A DNA stretch of 38,824 bases from a bacterium (GCA_021809895.1 JAJZJU010000009.1:1-38824), one strand, 5' to 3'. Shown: positions 29,384 to 38,684, counted from the first letter of the stretch. Notes: generated by a model not told the origin, from the letters alone. A program made the numbers and translations.

Positions 29384-30783
29384 GACTGAGGGCGGCGGTT
29401 GTCCTGGGCAAGGCAACCGGCGGGATGTCCCGCCGCCTCCGCCTGGGGGGTGGCACCACCCTGCCCGGAGATGTCGCTCGGTGGGTCGACCCTGGGGTCC
29501 TGCGGGCGATGGCCGGGTCGGTCAGGGCGGGCACGGTGCTGGTGACCGGAACCAACGGCAAGACCTCCACCGCCGCCCTCCTCCGAACCATCCTGGCGGA
29601 GTCCGGAAAGGTGGTGGGAGGCAATCCCAGCGGGTCGAACCTCATCTTCGGGTTGACAGCAGCCGCCCTTACTCTGTCCGACAGCCAAGGAAGGATCGAC
29701 CGGGACTGGCTGGTGCTCGAGGTGGATGAGCTCAGCGCGCCCCAAGCGGTGGCGGAGATCCGCCCCCAAGGGCTGGTGGTGCTGAACGCGTTCCGGGACC
29801 AGCTCGACCGTTCCTTCGAGGTTGACCAGATCGCCGAGCGCCTCGCCACAGCCACGTCCACCCTGCCCGATGGCGGCTTCTGGGTGGGCAACGCCGATGA
29901 CCCCAGAGTCGCGGCCATGGCCGGGGAGACGACCGCCGCCGGCACCCGGCGGATTCTCTTCGGACTCAGCGCCGGCGGCAGGGACCATCTCCCGGCGGTG
30001 TCCGACGCCAGCGGCTGCCCCAGATGTCGAGGCGAGATGGAGTTCCGAGTTGTGTTCTATGCCCACTGCGGCCTCTACAAGTGCCCCCACTGCGGCTTCC
30101 AACGCCCCCAGCCTCAGGTGGTGGCCAGCCAGGTCAATCTCGCGGGCCTCGACTCGGTTGAGCTGACCCTGAGCGGGTCAGAGGACGGGTCAGAGGGATG
30201 GAGCGTGCCCGCGCGAGTGCGCCTCGGAGGCTTGTTCAGCGCCGCCAACGTGGCGGCGGCGGCCGCCGCCGCCAGCGCCATGGGGGTGAGCCCACACCAG
30301 ATCGCCTCCGGGATTTCCGCCTTCGAGCCCGCCTTCGGACGGTTCCAGGTCATGCCATGGAAGGGGGTGCCCATCCGCCTCATGCTGGCCAAGAACCCGG
30401 CCGGTTTGGAGGAGAACCTCACCGCGGCTTTGGAGCTGGACCGGAGCCCGGTGATCGCCATCGGCCTCAATGACCTGATCGCCGACGGCCGCGACGTCTC
30501 CTGGATCTGGGATGTGGAGATGGAAAGGCTGCGCGAGTCCCGCCCGGTGACCCTGGTCGTCTGCGGGCGCCGAGCACACGAGCTCGCTCTCCGCCTGGCC
30601 TACGCCGGGGTCCCTCAGGACAGGGTCGTGGTTCTGCAGAGCGCTCGAGCAGCGCTCGACGCGGTGGCGGCGATGGCGTCTCCTCTGATCCCGGTGCCGG
30701 CGCTGATGACCTACACCGCCATGCTGGAGTGGCACCAACTGCTGGGCGGCGGCGGCGGTGGCGGCAAGGGAGGACGGGCATGA
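29365..30783 (+). CDS. murT: Lipid II isoglutaminyl synthase, Mur-ligase subunit
   Basis: MurT (472 residues) works with GatD to amidate D-Glu in lipid II. Seen: the N-terminal helix and G-G-G-T-T-L-P-G, the P-loop G-T-N-G-K-T-S-T (62-69), a zinc ribbon with C-P-R-C and C-P-H-C (about 215-245), K-N-P-A-G, and the C-terminal N-D-L-I-A-D-G-R-D-V-S-W-I-W-D carrying the Asp that completes the amidotransferase triad. It starts with GTG inside the ispE 3' end. The C-terminus has a Gly run. The stop overlaps gatD by ATGA. Confidence 0.94.
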   Translation: MAGRKLRLRAAVVLGKATGGMSRRLRLGGGTTLPGDVARWVDPGVLRAMAGSVRAGTVLVTGTNGKTSTAALLRTILAESGKVVGGNPSGSNLIFGLTAAALTLSDSQGRIDRDWLVLEVDELSAPQAVAEIRPQGLVVLNAFRDQLDRSFEVDQIAERLATATSTLPDGGFWVGNADDPRVAAMAGETTAAGTRRILFGLSAGGRDHLPAVSDASGCPRCRGEMEFRVVFYAHCGLYKCPHCGFQRPQPQVVASQVNLAGLDSVELTLSGSEDGSEGWSVPARVRLGGLFSAANVAAAAAAASAMGVSPHQIASGISAFEPAFGRFQVMPWKGVPIRLMLAKNPAGLEENLTAALELDRSPVIAIGLNDLIADGRDVSWIWDVEMERLRESRPVTLVVCGRRAHELALRLAYAGVPQDRVVVLQSARAALDAVAAMASPLIPVPALMTYTAMLEWHQLLGGGGGGGKGGRA

Positions 30784-31580
30784 TCCCGGTCCAGCTGCGC
30801 TTGGGTCACCTCTACCCCAGGGAGATGAACCTGTACGGCGACCGGGGGAACATCCTGGCCCTGGTCCGCCGAGCCCAGCGTCGCGGAATCAGCCTGGAAG
30901 TTGTCGAAATCGGCCTGGGAGACAGCTCGACCAGCCTGCTTTCCTCCTGCTCAGGCTTCTTCATGGGGGGTGGACAGGACCTCGACCAGGGGAATGTGGC
31001 CGAGGATCTGATCTCCCGCAAGGGCCCCGGCCTGGTGGCGGCGGTGTCCGCCGGGAAGCCGCTGCTGGCGGTCTGCGCCGGCTTTCAGCTGCTGGGCACC
31101 CACTACCTGACCGCAGCCGGGACCAGGATTCCCGGCCTGGGGCTGCTGCCTCTCCACACCGAGGCAGGCAGGCGGCGTTTGGTCGGGAACCTGATGGTGG
31201 CGACCGATCCCGCCCTGGGTCTCAGGGACCCCATCCTGGTGGGCTTTGAGAATCACAGCGGCCGCACCATCCTGCACCAGGGACTGCGCCCTCTGGGCAG
31301 GGTCATGCACGGTGGCGGCAACGATGGGGACAGCGGCCAGGAGGGAGCCTGGCAGGGAAGCGTGGTCGCTACCTACCTGCACGGCCCTCTGCTGCCCAAG
31401 AACCCCAGCCTGTCCGACTGGTGGCTTCGGACCGCGGCCGGCGGCCATCCGCTGGAGAATCTCGACGACTCCCTGGAGGATGCTGCCAGGAAGGAGGCGA
31501 TGGCTCTGGGCGCCCGCCCCACCAGGATGTCGAGGTGGCGCCTCCTGGGCCGGGGACTGGTGGTCAGAAAAGGGAGCTGA
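30780..31580 (+). CDS. gatD: Lipid II isoglutaminyl synthase, glutamine amidotransferase subunit
   Basis: GatD (266 residues) is a CobB/CobQ-like amidotransferase that feeds ammonia to MurT. The nucleophile is C99 in L-A-V-C-A-G-F-Q, and H201 lies in Y-L-H-G-P-L-L-P-K-N-P. The N-terminus H-L-Y-P-R-E-M-N-L-Y-G-D-R-G-N is characteristic. Its 3' end overlaps the convergent lipoprotein gene by 17 bases. Confidence 0.95.
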   Translation: MIPVQLRLGHLYPREMNLYGDRGNILALVRRAQRRGISLEVVEIGLGDSSTSLLSSCSGFFMGGGQDLDQGNVAEDLISRKGPGLVAAVSAGKPLLAVCAGFQLLGTHYLTAAGTRIPGLGLLPLHTEAGRRRLVGNLMVATDPALGLRDPILVGFENHSGRTILHQGLRPLGRVMHGGGNDGDSGQEGAWQGSVVATYLHGPLLPKNPSLSDWWLRTAAGGHPLENLDDSLEDAARKEAMALGARPTRMSRWRLLGRGLVVRKGS

Positions 31581-32511
31581 GGGCGGGAGGGGTCCGGGTA
31601 GGCAGCGGACCAGGGACCACATCGCTGGGCTTGGTGATGGCGAACTGCGAGCCATAGCCAGAGAAGGTGACGGTGAGGTCGAACCTGAGCGCCAGACTCC
31701 CCTTGGCACTCGGGATCGCGGCTGAACCCAGCAGGCCCAGGGCGGCCAGGTTGAAACTCATCGCGCCCCGGACCGACTCCTGCACCGGTCGCTTGGTCGC
31801 CTTGGAGATGTAGGAGTCGATGGTCGCCGGGCCGAAGTTGAGCAGTGGGGCCAACGCCTGGAGCTCAGCCCCCGACCGGCCTGCCGGGCCCGCCCCCAGC
31901 CCCTTGGTCAGGATCTGGTCCAGCCCAGCCCCGGATATCCGAGCCTGCAGATGGTCGACCGACACCCCGTCGACCACGGTTGCAGGAAGGTGGGAGACGG
32001 CGGTGGCGCCGCCGGCCAACTGTGCCAGCGATCTGAGTGGTTGGGGGAGACTGCCCGACAGGGAAGCCGGCTTCTTCGCCGACGAAGCGGCCGGGACCAG
32101 ATGCCAACTGGTGCCATTGTCACTGGCGTACTCAACACCGCCGACCTCGATCACGTCCACGACGGCCGGCAGCAAAGGAGAAAAGCGGTAGGTGGTCGCA
32201 AAGGCGGTCGGGCTCTGGAACTCCACCGAACCCGCCACGGTGGAGGAGTTGAGCTGCTGCTGCAGCTGGGTCAACTGCTTCAGGCTGGAGCTGGGGAGGC
32301 CGCTGACGCCCGTCAGGCTGAGCCTGACCGAGCCCGTCAGGTTGGCCCTGAAGCTGGTAGCCAGGGCTGACCGGGTGGCGGCATCGAGAGCCCTGCTGGC
32401 GACCGCCCTGTCGCTGTGGCTGGCCGGCGTCGCGCCGCAGCCGGCCAGCGCGGCAACCGCCAAAGCCGCGACCGCCGTGCCCCCCAGCTTGGCACCGATC
32501 ACACAATCCAT
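31564..32511 (-). CDS. Exported lipoprotein, LppX/LprG-like
   Basis: This 315-residue protein has a lipoprotein signal (A-A-L-A-G-C, cysteine about residue 25). The mature part is Ser/Leu/Gly-rich and strand-rich, with phrases such as V-A-G-S-V-E-F-Q-S-P and Y-I-S-K-A-T-K-R-P-V-Q-E. These resemble the LppX/LprAFG and related families that bind lipids on the outer face. No exact family is certain. A GTG at 32502, three codons after the ATG, is a possible start. Confidence 0.65.
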   Translation of the reverse strand: MDCVIGAKLGGTAVAALAVAALAGCGATPASHSDRAVASRALDAATRSALATSFRANLTGSVRLSLTGVSGLPSSSLKQLTQLQQQLNSSTVAGSVEFQSPTAFATTYRFSPLLPAVVDVIEVGGVEYASDNGTSWHLVPAASSAKKPASLSGSLPQPLRSLAQLAGGATAVSHLPATVVDGVSVDHLQARISGAGLDQILTKGLGAGPAGRSGAELQALAPLLNFGPATIDSYISKATKRPVQESVRGAMSFNLAALGLLGSAAIPSAKGSLALRFDLTVTFSGYGSQFAITKPSDVVPGPLPTRTPPALSSLF

Positions 32512-32593
32512 CGTACCCGCCGTGCCAACTGAAGAGGCTCCACCAATTCGACACCCAGCTTCAGCGCTCCTTCATCGGGACGCGGCAGCGTAG

Positions 32594-32606
32594 TAGCGTA
32601 GGGGCG
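32594..32606 (+). promoter_or_regulatory. Possible leaderless-type -10 box of ppk1
   Basis: TAGCGT (32594-32599) and seven bases precede the GTG at 32607. A GGGG run in the spacer could also act as a ribosome site, so this is the weakest of the set. Confidence 0.25.
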
Positions 32607-34766
32607 GTGGCGGAGCAGCACGCGCGCACGGTCAAGCGGAGGCGCCAGCACCCGCACGCCATCGCAGCGGCGGCGGAGGACTCCCAGGACCCCCTGCAAG
32701 ATCCCTCCTGCTACATCAACCGGGAGCTGAGCTGGCTCGACTTCAACGCTCGGGTGCTGGCCGAAGCCAGGGACCCGCGGGTGCCGGTCCTGGAGCGGAT
32801 GCGATTTCTGGCCATCACCGCCAACAATCTGGACGAGTTCTACATGATCCGGGTGGCGTCCCTCAAGCGCCAGCAACAGGAGCACTTCGAAGCCACCCAC
32901 CCTGATCGCATGACCGCCACCGACCAGCTGCGGGCAGTCGCCGAGCGGAGTCGGAAACTGGTGGACGGCCAGCTGGCCTGCCTCGGCGGTGAGCTGGTGC
33001 CGGCGCTCCAGGAGCAGGGCGTGAGGGTGGTGCTCGGCCAGGACGGCCTGAGCCGGGAGGAGCAGAGAATCTGCAGCGACTTCTTCGAGCGCCAGATCTA
33101 TCCCCTGCTGACCCCGTTGGCGATCGACCCCGCCCACCCCTTCCCCTACCTCAGCAACCTCTCCCTGTCGATCGCGGTGATCCTGGCCGCGCCTGGAGAG
33201 CGCACCCCCAGGGTCGCCCGGGTCAAGGTGCCATCATCGCTGCCGCGCTTCTACCGGGCCGGCACCAGGGGCCCGTTCATCCCCGTCGAGCGGATCATCT
33301 CGGAGCGGCTGAAGCGGCTCTTCCCGGGCATGAAGATAGTGGGCCACGGGGTCTTCCGGGTGACCAGGGACGCCGACTTCGACGTGGATGAGGACGAGCC
33401 CGACCTGCTTTCGGCGATCGAGGAGGAGCTCAGGGGGCGACGGTTCGGCGCCGTGGTCAGAGTGGAGACCGTCGGCCACCTTTCCCCGGAGCTGAGCAAC
33501 ATGCTGGAGACGGAGTTGGGGATAGCGGCCGACGAGTTCCAGGCCGTCGATGGGCCCCTGGACCTCACCGGGCTGTTCGGGGTGGCGGATGCCCTGGACC
33601 GGCCCGACCTCGCCTACCCTGTGTTCAGCGGGACCACGCCACCCCGGCTCATCAGCGTTCAGGACCAGGAGCCGGACTTCTTCGCCGTCATCAGGCGCGG
33701 GGACATCCTGGTCCAGCACCCCTACGACTCCTTCGCCGCCACCACCGAGCGCTTCATCGAGCAGGCGGCCCGAGACCCCCGGGTCGTGGCCATCAAGCAG
33801 ACCCTCTACCGCACCAGCGGCGACACCCCCTTGATCGGAGCTCTCACCAGAGCGGCTGAGGACGGCAAACAGGTGGTGGTGCTGGTGGAGTTGAAGGCAC
33901 GCTTCGACGAGCAGAACAACATCCGCTGGGCCCGGCAGCTGGAGCAGGTCGGGGCCCACGTGGCCTACGGGGTGCCCGGGCTGAAGACCCACGCCAAGCT
34001 GGTGTTGGTGGTGCGCCAGGAGGAGAACGGGGTGCGTTACTACGCCCACATCGGCACCGGCAATTACAACGCCGCCACCGCCCGCACCTACACCGACTTC
34101 GGCCTTTTCACCACCCGCAGCGAGGTGACCGAGGAGGTGGCCGACCTCTTCAACTACCTCACCGGCTACTCTCGTAAGCGCGACTACCAGGGCCTCTGGG
34201 TGGCCCCCATCAACGCCATCGAGAAGCTGGAGGATCTGCTGGAGCGCGAGCTGGAACACCTCCGCGCCGGCCGCCCCGCCGGGGTGCTGATCAAGGTCAA
34301 CGGGATCACCGACGGCAGGGCCATTCGCGCCGTCTACAACGCCGCCCGCCAGGGGCTTCAGTTCCGGCTGCTGGTGCGGGGAATCTGCTCGCTGCGCCCG
34401 GGAGTCGCGGGACTCAGCGAGTCGGTCCAGGTGCGCAGCGTGATCGGACGCTTCCTGGAGCACGGGCGGGTCTTCACCTTCGCAAATGGTGGCGACCCCG
34501 AGGCCTACCTGGGTTCGGCCGACCTGATGGGCCGCAACCTCTACCGCCGGGTCGAGTGCGTGGTGCCTGTCAGCGATCACCAGACGCGCCAGGAGGTGCT
34601 CGAGGTGATGGAGCTCATGTGGCAGGACCGGCGGCAGAGCTGGCAGCTCAACCACGATGGATCCTGGTCCCGGGTGGACCCGCATTCCCCAGAGGCGGGG
34701 ATCCAGGAGCTCCTGATCGCACGTGCCAAGTCGCGACCGATGGGTTGGGACCTCCGCCGACAGTAG
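32607..34766 (+). CDS. ppk1: Polyphosphate kinase 1
   Basis: PPK1 (719 residues) reversibly makes polyphosphate from ATP. The N domain begins Y-I-N-R-E-L-S-W-L-D-F-N-A-R-V-L. The head domain and two phospholipase-D-like domains follow, with I-K-Q-T-L-Y-R-T-S-G-D-T, the autophosphorylated His in G-L-K-T-H-A-K-L, and H-I-G-T-G-N-Y-N. Length is normal. It is followed 11 bases on by the flavoprotein gene. Confidence 0.96.
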   Translation: MAEQHARTVKRRRQHPHAIAAAAEDSQDPLQDPSCYINRELSWLDFNARVLAEARDPRVPVLERMRFLAITANNLDEFYMIRVASLKRQQQEHFEATHPDRMTATDQLRAVAERSRKLVDGQLACLGGELVPALQEQGVRVVLGQDGLSREEQRICSDFFERQIYPLLTPLAIDPAHPFPYLSNLSLSIAVILAAPGERTPRVARVKVPSSLPRFYRAGTRGPFIPVERIISERLKRLFPGMKIVGHGVFRVTRDADFDVDEDEPDLLSAIEEELRGRRFGAVVRVETVGHLSPELSNMLETELGIAADEFQAVDGPLDLTGLFGVADALDRPDLAYPVFSGTTPPRLISVQDQEPDFFAVIRRGDILVQHPYDSFAATTERFIEQAARDPRVVAIKQTLYRTSGDTPLIGALTRAAEDGKQVVVLVELKARFDEQNNIRWARQLEQVGAHVAYGVPGLKTHAKLVLVVRQEENGVRYYAHIGTGNYNAATARTYTDFGLFTTRSEVTEEVADLFNYLTGYSRKRDYQGLWVAPINAIEKLEDLLERELEHLRAGRPAGVLIKVNGITDGRAIRAVYNAARQGLQFRLLVRGICSLRPGVAGLSESVQVRSVIGRFLEHGRVFTFANGGDPEAYLGSADLMGRNLYRRVECVVPVSDHQTRQEVLEVMELMWQDRRQSWQLNHDGSWSRVDPHSPEAGIQELLIARAKSRPMGWDLRRQ

Positions 34767-34777
34767 ACAAAGGTGCA

Positions 34778-35194
34778 ATGGATGTGGATGTGAGAGAGGC
34801 GCTCGAGTTCCTGCGCGACCACCACCGGGGAGTGCTGGCAACCTACCGCCGAGACGGAAGGGTTCAGATGTCGCCGGTGGTTGCCGCGGTCGACGACTCC
34901 TCCCGGGTCGTGATCAGCACCAGAGAGCAGGCGGTCAAGACCAAGAACCTTCGCCGCGATCCCAGGGCGGCCCTGGTGGTCTTCACCGATCAGTTCTACG
35001 GTCCCTGGGCGATGCTGTGGGGGGAGGCGGAGGTCGTATCACTGCCGCAGGCAATGCCGCTGCTCGTCGACTACTACCGCCTTGTCTCCGGCGAGCACCC
35101 AGACTGGGATGAGTATCGAAAGGCGATGGCCGCCGAGCAAAGGGTGCTGGTCCGGCTTGCGGTCACGGAGTCCGGCCCCAGGAAATCCGGATGA
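34778..35194 (+). CDS. PPOX-class flavin/F420-dependent oxidoreductase
   Basis: This 138-residue split-barrel protein binds FMN or F420. R-D-G-R-V-Q-M-S-P-V-V and V-V-I-S-T-R-E-Q-A-V-K-T-K-N-L-R-R-D-P-R are typical of the family. The cofactor and substrate cannot be told. The ATG at 34778 has AGGTG upstream. The stop overlaps rpiA by ATGA. Confidence 0.85.
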   Translation: MDVDVREALEFLRDHHRGVLATYRRDGRVQMSPVVAAVDDSSRVVISTREQAVKTKNLRRDPRAALVVFTDQFYGPWAMLWGEAEVVSLPQAMPLLVDYYRLVSGEHPDWDEYRKAMAAEQRVLVRLAVTESGPRKSG

Positions 35195-35907
35195 CCTCTA
35201 CAGCAGCCGACTTCCAGGCGGCCATCTCAAGAGTCGGCAGCTTTGCCGCCGGGCTGATCCGACCGGGGATGCGGCTGGGGCTCGGGACCGGCCGCACCGC
35301 CAGCGCGTTTCTCGACGCCCTAGAGCCGAGGCTTGCCGAGGACCTACGACTCTCCGCGGTCTGCACCTCCAAGCGGACCGAGGAGCGCGCCCGAGCCATG
35401 GGGATTGTCATCCTTGACTCGACCGAGGAGCCACTCGATCTCGATATCGACGGGGCTGATGAGATCGACCCCCAGTTGAATCTGATCAAGGGAGCGGGTG
35501 GCGCCATGGTGCGGGAGAAGATGGTGGCTGAGCGCAGCCGACGCTTCTGGGTGGTCGCGGACTCCCAGAAGCTGGTGGATCGCCTGGGAGAGCGCCGGCC
35601 GCTGCCCCTCGAGGTCCTGCCGTTCGATTGGAGGGGAACCTCCGCCACGGTGCGCGCGATCAGCGGTGGCGAGCTCAGCCTGCGCGGAGGCGACGACCCC
35701 TTCGTCACCGACAACGGCAACTACATCTGCGACCTCAGCCTTCCGGCCGGCATTGTTCATCCCACTCGCCTGGCGCGTCAGCTGGAGGAGATACCCGGGG
35801 TCCTGGGCCATGGGTTGTTTCTCGGCACGGCCACGGCCGCCATCGTCTGGAACGGCCAAGAGGTGGCGGTCAAGGGCGACCTGGATGCATTGCGCGAAGG
35901 CATCTGA
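35191..35907 (+). CDS. rpiA: Ribose-5-phosphate isomerase A
   Basis: RpiA (238 residues) converts ribulose-5-P and ribose-5-P. It has G-L-G-T-G-R-T-A, the catalytic D-I-D-G-A-D-E-I-D, K-G-A-G-G-A-M-V-R-E-K and V-T-D-N-G-N-Y-I. The usual Ser of GLGTGSTA is Arg here. It starts within an ATGA overlap. Confidence 0.94.
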   Translation: MTSTAADFQAAISRVGSFAAGLIRPGMRLGLGTGRTASAFLDALEPRLAEDLRLSAVCTSKRTEERARAMGIVILDSTEEPLDLDIDGADEIDPQLNLIKGAGGAMVREKMVAERSRRFWVVADSQKLVDRLGERRPLPLEVLPFDWRGTSATVRAISGGELSLRGGDDPFVTDNGNYICDLSLPAGIVHPTRLARQLEEIPGVLGHGLFLGTATAAIVWNGQEVAVKGDLDALREGI

Positions 35908-35926
35908 GCCGGACCTCATGCCGGGA

Positions 35927-36439
35927 TCAGGAGCTTCGGCCCCGCCTGCGGTTGAGTCCAATGATGAGCCCCAACGGGATCACCACCCCCACGAAGCCAG
36001 TGACAACCGCGATCCCGTTGGGAAGGTTCTTGGGATTGGACATGCCCACATACGAGAAGAGGGCCGACAGAACCGCCACCACGATGACGATCACGATCGC
36101 GGCCACCAGCACCAGGTTCTCGTGTTCAACCCGGCTCCCCCAGAACTCGGGCCAGCGGTTTCGAATGTAACGATAGACGTTGATCGCGGTCAGGCTGTTG
36201 AGGATGAGGGCGCTGATGAGGGCACTGACCGCGACCCCCCAGCGAAACGCCCCCAGCTGCGAGATGACCCAGGCTGAGAAGTTGACCAGCAGGAGCCCGA
36301 CGGGCGTCGCCAGGCCGATCACGGGCAGGATGCACGAGCGCCAGTCCTCGGGGAGCGGAACGAAGATCCCGTTCTGGACCGCGCTGCCGCCACGCCGCAG
36401 CCGGCTCACGCGGCCCCTCGCCTTTCCGTCGCTTCTCAC
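35927..36439 (-). CDS. Small four-helix membrane protein, unknown
   Basis: This 170-residue protein has hydrophobic segments at about 37-55, 65-85, 105-128 and 140-163, with basic ends. No motif is recognised. The start is GTG 36439, with an AAGGTAG stretch upstream. It converges on rpiA and diverges from the protease gene, 98 bases away. Confidence 0.6.
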   Translation of the reverse strand: MRSDGKARGRVSRLRRGGSAVQNGIFVPLPEDWRSCILPVIGLATPVGLLLVNFSAWVISQLGAFRWGVAVSALISALILNSLTAINVYRYIRNRWPEFWGSRVEHENLVLVAAIVIVIVVAVLSALFSYVGMSNPKNLPNGIAVVTGFVGVVIPLGLIIGLNRRRGRSS

Positions 36440-36537
36440 CTTCTACCTTGCACCTTGCCCACCTGTTACGGCATTGTGGCCGTGGGCGGGCCACCGGGTT
36501 TGCTGCCCAGCACTCCAGGCATGATGGCAGGAGGGGC

Positions 36538-37716
36538 ATGGACCTAGTCGACCTCGTAATCATCGTGGCCCTCTGCTACGCGGCGGTGGTGGGCTATCGG
36601 CGTGGCCTGACCTACTCACTCTTCTCCCTGATGGGGCTGGTGGTGGGGCTGGTGATCGGGTCCTGGCTGGCGGCCACGATCCCACCCCTGTTCCATCAGT
36701 ACACGGCCACCATCAGGTCGGTGATCGCGATCGGACTGGTCCTGGCCCTGGCCTTCCTGGGGGATGCGCTGGGGGGACTGCTCGGAGCCAGGCTGCGAAT
36801 CACCACCCTGCGCAGCCACCTTGGCCCCGTCGACTCGCTTGCGGGCACCGCCTGGGGACTGCTGGTGGTGCTGGCCGTCAGCTGGTTTCTGGGACTGGTG
36901 TTCGACCAGGGACCGGTCCAACCAATCGCCGCCCAGATCCAGGCTTCCACCATTCTGCGCACCCTTGACCGTGACCTGCCGCAGGGCCCCGCCTGGCTGG
37001 GCTACCTCCAGCACGTCTTCAGCGCCGTGCCGTTCCCTGAGGTCTTCGCCAACCTGGTGCCCCCACTTCCGGGACCGGTCGCGCTCCCGGGCAACCTCAG
37101 CGGCGATGCAGCCGTCCGTCGCGACGTGGCCGAGACCGTCAAGGTGGTGAGTGTCGGCTGTGGCGGGCTCATCGAGGGAAGTGGCTTCCCGGTCGGCAAG
37201 GACCTGGTCCTGACCAACGCCCATGTGGTGGCGGGCGGCCACGGGACCCAGGTGCAGATCCCCGGGCGAATCGGCTCCCTGCCGGCTCGGGTCGTCTTCT
37301 TCGACCCTCACACCGACCTCGCCCTGCTGCTGGTACCCGGGCTCAACCTGACGCCCCTCACCTTCTCCAACAGCGGGGCCCGGGGCACCCAGGGGGCCGT
37401 GATCGGCTATCCGGGCGGGGGTGCCGAGCAGGTCGTGCCCGGGGCCATCCGAGGTCAGATCCAGGCGGTGGGACGGGACATCTACTCCCAGGGACTGGTC
37501 AGCCGCCAGATCTACATCCTCCAGGCGAGCGTCATCCCGGGCAACTCCGGGGGCCCGTTCGTCAACCTCCAAGGACAGGTGCTGGGGGTGGTCTTCGCCA
37601 AGTCCCTGGTCACCAGTGACGAGGGCTACGCCCTCACCGCCAGCGAGATCGCGCCCGACCTGGCCAGAGGCGAGCGTGACACGGCCCCGGTGTCGACCCA
37701 GGGCTGCGTCCAGTAG
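36538..37716 (+). CDS. MarP-like membrane serine protease
   Basis: This 392-residue protein has an N-terminal CvpA-type domain (about four helices, 1-125) and a periplasmic trypsin-like domain. The triad is H229 (T-N-A-H-V-V), D260 (D-P-H-T-D-L-A-L) and S337 (P-G-N-S-G-G-P). C208 and C390 lie where the structural disulfide of mycobacterial MarP is found. MarP is needed for acid and oxidative stress survival in M. tuberculosis; the same role here is inference. No PDZ domain is present. The ATG at 36538 has GAGGGG upstream. Confidence 0.88.
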   Translation: MDLVDLVIIVALCYAAVVGYRRGLTYSLFSLMGLVVGLVIGSWLAATIPPLFHQYTATIRSVIAIGLVLALAFLGDALGGLLGARLRITTLRSHLGPVDSLAGTAWGLLVVLAVSWFLGLVFDQGPVQPIAAQIQASTILRTLDRDLPQGPAWLGYLQHVFSAVPFPEVFANLVPPLPGPVALPGNLSGDAAVRRDVAETVKVVSVGCGGLIEGSGFPVGKDLVLTNAHVVAGGHGTQVQIPGRIGSLPARVVFFDPHTDLALLLVPGLNLTPLTFSNSGARGTQGAVIGYPGGGAEQVVPGAIRGQIQAVGRDIYSQGLVSRQIYILQASVIPGNSGGPFVNLQGQVLGVVFAKSLVTSDEGYALTASEIAPDLARGERDTAPVSTQGCVQ

Positions 37717-38237
37717 CCGGCCCGAGCTCCCCTCAACCGGCTCACAGATCAGGCGGCGGCCGCGGACCTGGATCGGTGGGTAAGCGGCACGAACGTCTGG
37801 CGGGAGAGTGTTGGAGGCGTTGGGGAACGCCATGTGTCATAGGTCAGCTTCACCGCCAGCCCCCTCTGTCGCGACCGCCTGTATTGGGCCGCAAATCAAG
37901 GGAATCTCGGCTCGTCGCCTTTGAGCGCTGAGGAGCAACCGCGGCTGGTGGAGCGAGAGTGGCTGCACCCCACCTCGGCGAGCCGAAGATCGGCGGCGCC
38001 CGCTTGCTGGCTCGTGCCGAAAGTTCTCCACCACGCCCACCACTCCGTCGCCGACCTTGGGGCACCTGAGCGCCCGCCTGAGATCGCGGCGAGGTTGCCT
38101 GATGGCTGGGCACAGCCGAGCGCATTCTCAGGCCTGCCTCAGGTGTCGCCCAAGGCTGCGGGATAGCATCGGAGAGCAGAAGACCTATGAGGGGTCGGGC
38201 GCAGAAGTCGCTATCAACACTGGAGGAGTCACCTAAC
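37717..38237. other. Intergenic region without a recognisable gene
   Basis: Open frames here (for example 37850-38377 on the minus strand) have irregular codon use, no ribosome site and no family resemblance. No tRNA T-loop, CRISPR or transposon end was found. A TAGCAT at about 38164 may be the -10 of the secreted-protein gene, leaving a leader of about 65 bases. Confidence 0.5.
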
Positions 38238-38684
38238 ATGCGCAAGCTACACGCGACGGCTCTGGCGGTCGCCGGGGGAGTCGCAGTGGCCGCGATCGGG
38301 GGCGCGGTCGGGGTGTCCGCGGCCACGCCCGCTGCCCCCACGCCATCGAGCAAGCCCACGAAGGCCACCACCTCCAAGGCTCACCGCCATTGCCCACCTT
38401 CGAAGGTGACCGGCTCCCTGGTATCCGACACCAGCACCGGCGGCTCAGCGGGCCACGGGACGATCGTGATCGAGCAGCCCGATGGGAAGCGTCTGACCCT
38501 GGACCTCACCGCTCACACCAAGGTGATGAAGTTCAATGGGCATGGCGTTCCCCCCACTCTGGAGAGCCTCAGCTCGATATCGAGTTCGACGTCCACGTCG
38601 CCCGGGGACGTCTTGGTCGTGACCGGGCGGCATCTCTACGGGAAGAAGCCCTTGGTCGGACACATCCTCGACTTGGGCAAGTAG
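38238..38684 (+). CDS. Small secreted protein, unknown
   Basis: This 148-residue protein has a Sec signal peptide (K-L-H-A-T-A-L-A-V-A-G-G-V-A, cleavage likely after the A-A-T-P region near 30). A Pro/Thr/Ser/Lys linker follows, then a domain of about 95 residues with strand-like stretches (G-T-I-V-I-E-Q-P-D-G-K-R-L-T-L-D-L and G-D-V-L-V-V-T-G-R). That domain could be an OB-like or DUF5666-type beta domain. GGAGGAG lies about 9 bases upstream of the ATG. Confidence 0.7.
   Translation: MRKLHATALAVAGGVAVAAIGGAVGVSAATPAAPTPSSKPTKATTSKAHRHCPPSKVTGSLVSDTSTGGSAGHGTIVIEQPDGKRLTLDLTAHTKVMKFNGHGVPPTLESLSSISSSTSTSPGDVLVVTGRHLYGKKPLVGHILDLGK

Noticed and set aside
37850-38377. 175-residue minus-strand frame near the right end
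   Set aside because: It is antisense to the start of the secreted-protein gene, has irregular codon use and no recognisable domain.
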